Shown: one piece after another, positions 7,386 to 12,696 of the stretch | Layout of the letters: each line of letters opens with the position of its first letter | Position numbering within the stretch: the first letter of the stretch is position 1 | Assembly (NCBI GenBank): GCA_016200125.1 | Contig: JACQFK010000259.1 | Coordinates: 1-12,696, forward strand | Source: Planctomycetota bacterium | GTDB lineage: Bacteria > Planctomycetota > MHYJ01 > JACPRB01 | Direction of reading: 5' to 3' | DNA length: 12,696 nucleotides | The notes under the pieces: generated by a model | Database searches by the model: none | Seen by the model: only the letters and a program-made list of their open reading frames with translations | What the model was told of the DNA's origin: nothing | Made by a program: the position numbers and the translations under genes

Positions 7386-10300
7386 ATGAACATTTTACGG
7401 TATTCCGTCCTGTCCGTCGCGCTGCTTTCGCTCCGCGCCGGGGCGGACGAGGCGCGCCCCGAGGACAAGTCCCCGGTCCCCGACCGCATCCAGTTCAACC
7501 GCGACGTCCGGCCCATCCTCTCGGAGAACTGCTACAAGTGCCACGGGCCCGATCCCAAGGCGCGCGAGGCGAAGCTCCGCTTCGACACGCGCGAAGGGAT
7601 CTTCGCGACGCTCGACGAGGGGCACATCGCCGTCGCGCCGGGCAGCCTCGGCACGAGCCAGCTCTGGAAGCGCATCACCTCGACGGACAAGGACGAGAAG
7701 ATGCCGCCCGCGAAGTCGGGCAAGAAGCTCACCCCGCGCGACGCGGCCGTCCTCAGGAAGTGGATCGAGCAGGGCGCCGAGTGGCAGGGCCACTGGGCCT
7801 TCATCCCGCCCGCGAAGGGGGCGCCGCCCGCCGCGAAGAACGCGAAGTGGGTCCGCAACGGCATCGACGGGTTCATCCTCGCCCGCCTCGAGAAGGAGGG
7901 GCTCCGGCCCTCCCCCGAGGCCGACCCCGTCACGCTGATCCGCCGGCTCAGCTTCGACCTGACCGGGCTGCCGCCCGCGCCCGAGGAGGTCGAAGAGTTC
8001 GTGAAGGATCCGGCCGGCGGCTACGAAAAGGCCGTCGACCGATACCTCGCCTCCCCCCACTACGGCGAGCGCATGGCGCTCCTCTGGCTCGACCTCGTCC
8101 GCTTCGCCGACAGCCGCGGCTTCCACAGCGACAATCCGCGCAACGTCGGCTCGTACCGCGACTACGTGATCCAGGCCTTCAACGAGAACCTGCCCTTCGA
8201 CCGCTTCACCCTCGAGCAGCTGGCCGGCGACCTGCTCCCGGAACCCACGCTCAGGCAGAAGGTCGCCTCGGGCTACAACAAGCTCAACCTCACGACCGAG
8301 GAGGGCGGCGCGCAGGCGAAGGAGTACGAGGCGAAGACCGCCGCCGACCGCGTGCGCAACGCGTCGGGCGTCTGGATGGGCGCCACGCTGGGCTGCGCCG
8401 AATGCCACGACCACAAGTTCGACCCCTTTACGACGAAGGACTTCTACCGCTTCGCCGCCTTCTTCGCGGACATCAGCGAAGGGGCGATCGGCGACGGCGA
8501 CAAGGGCATCTACGTGCCCACCGACGCGCAGGTCGTCGAGCTCAAGAAGCTCGAGGATGCGATCGCCGGTCTGAAGAAGACCCTCGACGCGCCGACGCCC
8601 GAGCTCGCCGCCGCGCAGGCCGAGTGGGAGACGCGCGCCCTGGTCCCCGCGGCCTGGACGGTGCTCGTCCCCGAGTCCGTGAAGGCCAAGGACGGCTCGC
8701 ACTTCCTCGTCGAGGAGGACGGCTCGGTCGTCGTGACCGGCAAGCCGGTCGCCAAGGACACGCACACGATCACGACCAGCGTGCCGCTCCAGGGCGTCCG
8801 CGGGCTGCGGCTCGAGGCGCTGACCTGGCCCACGCTGCCAAAGTCGGGCCCGGGCGCCTCGGCCGGCGGAAACTTCGTGCTGACCTCCCTCTCCGCGAAA
8901 TCCGGCGACAAGACGGTCGCCTTCCACCGTCCCGCGGCCGACTTCTCCCAGGACCAGTTCCCGGTCGCGAACCTCCTGGACGACAAGAAGGAGACCGGCT
9001 GGGCCGTCCTCCCGCAGGTCGGCCGCGAGCATTCGGCGGTCGTGGAGTTCAAGGAGCCCTTCGGGACCGCGGAGCGCACGCCGCTGGTGGTCACCCTCGA
9101 GTACCGGAGCAGTCAGAACGAGCACCTCCTGGGCCGCTTCCGCCTGTCGGTGACGGCGGACACGACCCCCGCGTCCGCGGTGACGCTGCCGTCGAAGATC
9201 CGCGCGATCCTGGAGACGCCCGCGGAGAAGCGCGAAGAGGCGAAGAAGAAGGAGCTGGCGGCCTACTACCGCACGATCGCGCCGCTGCTCGACAAGGTCC
9301 GGACCGAGATCTCCGACACCGACAGGAAACTTCAGGACTTCCAGAAGACCGTGCGCCGCTCGCTGATCACCACTGCGATGGCGCAGCCCCGCACGGTCCG
9401 CGTCCTCCCGCGCGGGAACTGGCTCGACTCCACGGGCGAGGTCGTGGCCCCCGGGGTGCCGGCGTCGATGAAGCCGCTCGCGACGGGCGACAAGCGCGCG
9501 ACCCGGCTCGACCTGGCGAAGTGGCTGGTCTCCCGCGACAACCCGCTCACGGCGCGCGTCTTCGTCAACCGCCTCTGGAAGCTCGCCTTCGGGACGGGGA
9601 TCTCGAAGCGGCTCGACGACCTGGGCGCGCAGGGCGAGTGGCCGGTCCACCCCGAGCTCCTCGACTGGCTCGCCTCGGAGTTCATGGACGGCGCCTGGGA
9701 CGTGAAGAAGGCCCTGAAGCTGATCGTCCTCTCGAGCACCTACCGGCAGTCGTCCACGCCGTCGAAGGAGCTCCGCGAACGCGATCCCTACAACCGGCTG
9801 GTGGCCTGCCAGTCGCGCTGGCGCCTCGACGCGGAGTCCGTGCGCGACAACGCGCTGGCGGTGAGCGGCCTGCTGGTCCGCCGGATCGGCGGCGACAGCG
9901 TGAAGCCCTTCCAGCCGAAGGGCTACTGGTCCTTCCTCAACTTCCCGACCCGCGAGTGGGAGACCGACAAGGGCGAGGAGGCCTACCGCCGCGGCCTCTA
10001 CACGTGGTGGCAGCGGACCTTCATCCATCCGGGCCTGATGGCCTTCGACGCGCCCTCGCGGGAGGAATGCTGCGCCGAGCGGGCGCGCTCCAACATCCCT
10101 CAGCAGGCGCTCGTGCTCCTCAACGACCCGACCTACGTCGAGGCGGCCCGCGCCTTCGCGGTGAAGATCGTGAAGGAGGGCGGGGCGACGCCCGCCGAGC
10201 GCCTCGCCTGGGCCTGCCGCCGGGCGCTCTCGCGGCGCCCCACGGCGCAGGAGCTCAAGGTCCTGGGCGCGCTCCAGGAGAAGCACCTCGAGCAGTACGC

Positions 10301-10442
10301 GGCGGACCCGAAGTCCGCCGAGCAGATCCTGGCCGTCGGCCAGGCGCCGGCCCCGAAGGATCTCCCCGCGGCGGAGCTGGCCTCCTGGACCTCGGTCGCC
10401 CGGGTGATCCTGAACCTCCACGAGACGATCACGAGAGAGTGA
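7386..10442 (+). CDS. Planctomycete-type DUF1549/DUF1553 protein with c-type heme motif (PSCyt1-PSCyt2-PSD1)
   Basis: The 1018-residue protein has a short signal peptide (MNILRYS..., hydrophobic to about residue 20). Next comes a PSCyt1 segment with C49-Y-K-C52-H53 in the context RDVRPILSENCYKCHGPD, a c-type heme attachment motif. DUF1549 follows (about 158-360; it contains SFDLTGLPP and a second CxxCH, C337-A-E-C340-H341, in CHDHKFDPF). A variable beta-rich middle spans about 395-640, and DUF1553 spans about 700-990 (RVFVNRLW, LSSTYRQSS). This architecture is typical of Planctomycetota and Verrucomicrobiota, where many paralogues sit beside DUF1501 genes. Their biochemical role is not established; polysaccharide-related redox work has been suggested by context. 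An in-frame TTG at 7383 precedes the ATG but the ATG is preferred. The next gene starts three bases after the stop. Confidence 0.93.
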   Translation: MNILRYSVLSVALLSLRAGADEARPEDKSPVPDRIQFNRDVRPILSENCYKCHGPDPKAREAKLRFDTREGIFATLDEGHIAVAPGSLGTSQLWKRITSTDKDEKMPPAKSGKKLTPRDAAVLRKWIEQGAEWQGHWAFIPPAKGAPPAAKNAKWVRNGIDGFILARLEKEGLRPSPEADPVTLIRRLSFDLTGLPPAPEEVEEFVKDPAGGYEKAVDRYLASPHYGERMALLWLDLVRFADSRGFHSDNPRNVGSYRDYVIQAFNENLPFDRFTLEQLAGDLLPEPTLRQKVASGYNKLNLTTEEGGAQAKEYEAKTAADRVRNASGVWMGATLGCAECHDHKFDPFTTKDFYRFAAFFADISEGAIGDGDKGIYVPTDAQVVELKKLEDAIAGLKKTLDAPTPELAAAQAEWETRALVPAAWTVLVPESVKAKDGSHFLVEEDGSVVVTGKPVAKDTHTITTSVPLQGVRGLRLEALTWPTLPKSGPGASAGGNFVLTSLSAKSGDKTVAFHRPAADFSQDQFPVANLLDDKKETGWAVLPQVGREHSAVVEFKEPFGTAERTPLVVTLEYRSSQNEHLLGRFRLSVTADTTPASAVTLPSKIRAILETPAEKREEAKKKELAAYYRTIAPLLDKVRTEISDTDRKLQDFQKTVRRSLITTAMAQPRTVRVLPRGNWLDSTGEVVAPGVPASMKPLATGDKRATRLDLAKWLVSRDNPLTARVFVNRLWKLAFGTGISKRLDDLGAQGEWPVHPELLDWLASEFMDGAWDVKKALKLIVLSSTYRQSSTPSKELRERDPYNRLVACQSRWRLDAESVRDNALAVSGLLVRRIGGDSVKPFQPKGYWSFLNFPTREWETDKGEEAYRRGLYTWWQRTFIHPGLMAFDAPSREECCAERARSNIPQQALVLLNDPTYVEAARAFAVKIVKEGGATPAERLAWACRRALSRRPTAQELKVLGALQEKHLEQYAADPKSAEQILAVGQAPAPKDLPAAELASWTSVARVILNLHETITRE

Positions 10443-10445
10443 ACG

Positions 10446-11855
10446 ATGGATCTCTACGAGAAATTCGCCCGGGTGATGACGCGGCGCTCCTTCCTGGGTC
10501 GCGCGTCCACCGGCATCGGCACGATGGCGCTCGCCTCGCTCCTGAACGGAAGGAAGGCGGGCGCGGACGACCTCCGCACGCTCCACCACGCGCCCAAGGC
10601 GAAGCGGGTCATTCATCTCTACATGGCGGGCGGCGCGTCCCACCTGGAGACCTTTGATTACCGGCCGAAGCTCGCCGAGATGGACGGCAAGCCGATGCCC
10701 GAGTCGTTCACCAAGGGCCAGCCGATCGCCCAGCTCCAGGGCAACTCCAAGCTCATGTGCTACGGGCCGCAGGTCCGCTTCCACCGCTACGGGAAGAACG
10801 GCGTCGAGATGTCCGAGCACTTTCCGAAGCTCGGCGCGGTGTCCGACGACGTCTGCGTCGTCCGTTCGCTCGTCACGGAGCAGATCAACCACGACCCCGC
10901 TCACACGTTCATGAACACCGGCACGTCGATCTCCGGCCGCCCCAGCATGGGCTCCTGGCTCTGGTACGGCCTGGGGGCGGACTGCGACAATCTCCCCGGC
11001 TTCGTCGTGCTCACCAGCAACGGCCGCGGCGGGCAGAACCAGCCGATCGCCACGCGCCAGTGGTCGAGCGGCTTCATCCCCTCGAAGTACCAGGGCGTCC
11101 ACTTCCGCTCGCAGGGCGAGCCGGTGCTCTACCTGGGGAATCCGTCTGGCGTCACGCCGGGGCGGCAGCGCGACGTGATCGATTCCGTGGACGAGCTCAA
11201 CAAGCTCCACCAGGAGTCGGTGGACGATCCCGAGATCGCCACGCGCATCAGCCAGTACGAGATGGCCTTCAAGATGCAGACGAGCGTGCCGGCGCTCATG
11301 AACCTGTCCGACGAGAGCGAGGAGACGCTCAAGCTCTACGGCACCAAAGGGGCCGACGGATCCTTCGCCGCCAACTGCCTCCTCGCCCGGCGCCTCGCCG
11401 AGCGCGGCGTGCGCTTCATCCAGCTCTACCACCGCGACTGGGACCACCACGGCAACATCAAGGGCGACATCAAGCTGAAGAGCGAGGAAGTGGACGGCCC
11501 CGCGGCGGCGCTGATCACCGACCTCAAGCGGCGCGGCATGCTGGAAGACACGCTGATCCTCTACGGCAGCGAGTTCGGCCGCACGCCGATGGCGCAGGGC
11601 AACGGCCGCGACCACCACATCAAGGGCTTCTCCTGCTGGCTGGCGGGCGGCGGCGTCCAGGGCGGCCTCATGCACGGCTCGACCGACGACCTGGGCTACA
11701 ACGCCGAGAAGGACATCGTCCACGTCCACGACCTCCACGCGACGATGCTCCACCTGCTGGGGCTCGACCATAAGCGGCTCACCTTCAAGTTCCAGGGCCG
11801 CGACTTCCGCCTCACCGACGTGCACGGGAACGTCGTGAAGAAGATCCTCGCCTGA
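10446..11855 (+). CDS. Tat-exported DUF1501 protein (alkaline-phosphatase/sulfatase-like fold)
   Basis: The 469-residue product opens with a twin-arginine signal (T-R13-R14-S-F-L followed by a hydrophobic stretch to about residue 34), so it is exported folded, possibly with a cofactor. The body matches DUF1501: HLYMAGGASHLETFD near the N-terminus, a central DHHGN, and the C-terminal block GSEFGRTP...GRDHH...GGGVQGG and DLHATMLHLLGLDH. DUF1501 belongs to the alkaline-phosphatase/sulfatase superfamily, and these Asp/His/Glu clusters are the likely metal site. It does not show the sulfatase CxPSR signature, so a classical formylglycine sulfatase is unlikely. It follows the DUF1553 gene by three bases, a standard planctomycete pair probably translated from one mRNA. 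The catalysed reaction is unknown. Confidence 0.93.
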   Translation: MDLYEKFARVMTRRSFLGRASTGIGTMALASLLNGRKAGADDLRTLHHAPKAKRVIHLYMAGGASHLETFDYRPKLAEMDGKPMPESFTKGQPIAQLQGNSKLMCYGPQVRFHRYGKNGVEMSEHFPKLGAVSDDVCVVRSLVTEQINHDPAHTFMNTGTSISGRPSMGSWLWYGLGADCDNLPGFVVLTSNGRGGQNQPIATRQWSSGFIPSKYQGVHFRSQGEPVLYLGNPSGVTPGRQRDVIDSVDELNKLHQESVDDPEIATRISQYEMAFKMQTSVPALMNLSDESEETLKLYGTKGADGSFAANCLLARRLAERGVRFIQLYHRDWDHHGNIKGDIKLKSEEVDGPAAALITDLKRRGMLEDTLILYGSEFGRTPMAQGNGRDHHIKGFSCWLAGGGVQGGLMHGSTDDLGYNAEKDIVHVHDLHATMLHLLGLDHKRLTFKFQGRDFRLTDVHGNVVKKILA

Positions 11856-11871
11856 GCGCCGGGCTGGGACG

Positions 11872-11877
11872 TACTAT
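11872..11877 (+). promoter_or_regulatory. -10-like box (TACTAT) placed for a leaderless thioredoxin-like transcript
   Basis: TACTAT ends six bases before the ATG at 11884, and no Shine-Dalgarno sequence is present in the 28-base gap. This would place the transcription start at the A of the start codon. It also means the gene may have its own promoter in addition to read-through from the DUF1501 gene. Confidence 0.5.
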
Positions 11878-11883
11878 TAGTCG

Positions 11884-12696
11884 ATGAAGGCGGCGCTTCT
11901 CTCCCTTCTGGCCCTGGCGGCCCTGCCGGCGACCCCCGCGGGCGACAAGGAGAAGCTGCGGGACGCGCTGGCGGACAACTCCTTGGCCGGCACCTGGATC
12001 TACGACGACCTCGACACCGCCTACACGGAGGCGGGCCGCAGCGGCAAGCCGCTCCTGGTCGTCCTCCGTTGCGTCCCCTGAAAAGCCTGCCGCTCGATCG
12101 ACCGGCAGGTCGCCGGCCGCCAGGACCCGGAGCTCGCGAAAGTCATGGACCGCTTCGTCTGCGTCCGCGTCGTCCAGGGCTGGGGCCTGGACCTCTCGCT
12201 GTTCCAGTTCGACTGGCGCGAGACCTGGACCGTCTTCCTCATGAACGGCGAGCGCGCGATCTACGGGCGCTACGACGCCCGCCAGGCCGACGACTTGATC
12301 GGCCTGCGCAAGGCGCTCGAGGGCGCGCTGGAGCTTCATGAGAAGTGGCCCGCCAACAAAGCGGAGCTCGCCGGCAAGATCGGTCCCCCGCCGCGCTGGA
12401 AGGCTCCCGAGGAGATCCCCGCGCTTCTGGAGAAGGGGAAGTTCAAGCAGGCGGTCGGGAGGGACGGCTGCATCCACTGCCACAACATCCTGGAGGGCAC
12501 GAAGAAGACCTACAAGTCGCTGGGCGAAGCGCTTCCCGCGCGCTTCGCAGCGCCCTATCCGACTCCCCAGCGGGTCGGGATCATGCTCTCGACCAAGGAA
12601 CGGGCCACCGTGACCGACGTGGACAAGCTGAGCCCCGCCGAGAAGGCCGGCCTCCAGCCGGGCGACCGCATCGTCCGCTTCGGCGGCCAGCCCGTC
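11884..12696 (+). CDS. Exported thioredoxin-like selenoprotein (CxxU) with CxxCH motif and PDZ domain, 3' end beyond the window
   Basis: Read with the in-frame TGA at 12079-12081 as selenocysteine, the frame runs 271 codons to the window edge. A signal peptide (MKAALLSLLALAALPATPAG) comes first. A thioredoxin-like domain (about 35-150) follows, with the strand KPLLVVLR leading into C63-V-P-U66-K-A-C69, then a helix and the FQFDW and YGRYDAR region. Residue 66 is the second redox position of CxxC, the classic place for Cys/Sec exchange. Next is C196-I-H-C199-H200, a heme-c or metal motif, and then a PDZ start (KLSPAEKAGLQPGDRIVRFGG, about 246-266). A gene finder that treats TGA as stop would report only a 65-residue stub. 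The codon bias and domain sense continue unbroken after the TGA. Alternatives are a pseudogene or a single-base error. The role is probably envelope thiol redox; substrate unknown. Confidence 0.8.
12079..12081 (+). other. In-frame TGA, predicted selenocysteine codon
   Basis: The TGA falls between the codons for C-V-P and K-A-C. It replaces the second cysteine of a thioredoxin-type CxxC. TGA terminates three other genes in this window (4010-4012, 10440-10442, 11853-11855), so it is normally a stop here and needs a local recoding signal. Confidence 0.8.
12085..12110 (+). promoter_or_regulatory. Candidate bacterial SECIS hairpin
   Basis: CCTGCCG (12086-12092) pairs perfectly with CGGCAGG (12103-12109), and G85/T110 can add a wobble pair. 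Above the stem, a C/C mismatch and two more pairs (T94-A101, C95-G100) leave a GATC tetraloop whose first base is G (12096). Bacterial SECIS elements lie just after the UGA inside the coding region and carry a G at the start of the apical loop, which SelB contacts. The loop G here is 14 bases past the TGA, at the short end of what is usual. Confidence 0.65.

Noticed and set aside
7395..11825. A 1476-codon open frame on the - strand opposite the DUF1549/DUF1501 pair, and similar long antisense frames at 1931-4204 and 4570-6654
   Set aside because: The translations are low-complexity (Arg, Ala, Leu, Val, Glu rich) with no recognisable domain. The opposite strand encodes clear families. Extreme GC at third positions leaves antisense frames without stops.
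10446..11855. Classical sulfatase
   Set aside because: The formylglycine signature CxPSR is absent; the motif blocks are those of DUF1501.
12079..12081. TGA as a genome-wide sense codon (code reassignment)
   Set aside because: TGA ends the MBL, DUF1553 and DUF1501 genes exactly where their domains end, so it is a normal stop in this genome.
12145..12696. Separate gene restarting at the ATG at 12145 after the TGA
   Set aside because: It would begin in the middle of the thioredoxin-like domain without a signal peptide or Shine-Dalgarno site. Read-through explains the domain layout better.

Overview
The window is very GC-rich with strongly GC-biased third codon positions. It carries a planctomycete-type gene set: a cytochrome-c-motif DUF1549/DUF1553 protein (PSD1 type) directly followed by a Tat-exported DUF1501 protein, an exported prenyltransferase/squalene-oxidase-repeat protein, and a membrane Ser/Thr kinase with secretion-ATPase-type N-terminal repeats. 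Planctomycetota or a close relative is an inference from this content; the window has no rRNA or other phylogenetic marker.

Layout. 3-689 (+) is the 3' part of a RidA/YjgF-like gene. 760-2016 (+) is an exported alpha-alpha toroid protein. 2057-4012 (+) is a lipoprotein with two metallo-beta-lactamase (MBL) domains, the first with a decayed metal site. 4023-4553 (+) is a DEDDh exonuclease. 4675-6579 (+) is a membrane Ser/Thr kinase. 6576-7316 (-) is an alpha/beta hydrolase, convergent with the kinase; the two stop codons share a CTAG. 7386-10442 (+) and 10446-11855 (+) are the DUF1549/DUF1553 and DUF1501 pair, three bases apart. 11884 to the end of the window (+) is an exported thioredoxin-like protein with a CxxCH motif and the start of a PDZ domain. 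Except for the hydrolase, all genes lie on the + strand. There is no gene-free stretch longer than 300 bases, and I saw no tRNA, rRNA, CRISPR array or insertion sequence.

The most notable find is in the last gene. Its reading frame contains a TGA (12079-12081) exactly at the second redox position of the thioredoxin CxxC motif, giving C-V-P-U-K-A-C. The frame then continues for 205 more codons with coherent domain content. A hairpin with a 7-bp perfect stem begins 3-4 bases after the TGA, as expected of a bacterial SECIS element. TGA is an ordinary stop for three other genes here, so genome-wide recoding is not the explanation. I read this as a selenoprotein.

A second pattern concerns initiation. 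At least two genes (2057 and 11884), and probably the exonuclease, have a -10-like hexamer (TATAAT, TACTAT, TACGAT) ending 6-7 bases before the ATG and no Shine-Dalgarno sequence, which predicts leaderless transcripts. Other genes (760, and the hydrolase on the - strand) have clear Shine-Dalgarno sites. How the genes cooperate cannot be shown from sequence. The last three genes are probably all extracytoplasmic and may work together in envelope redox or macromolecule processing.
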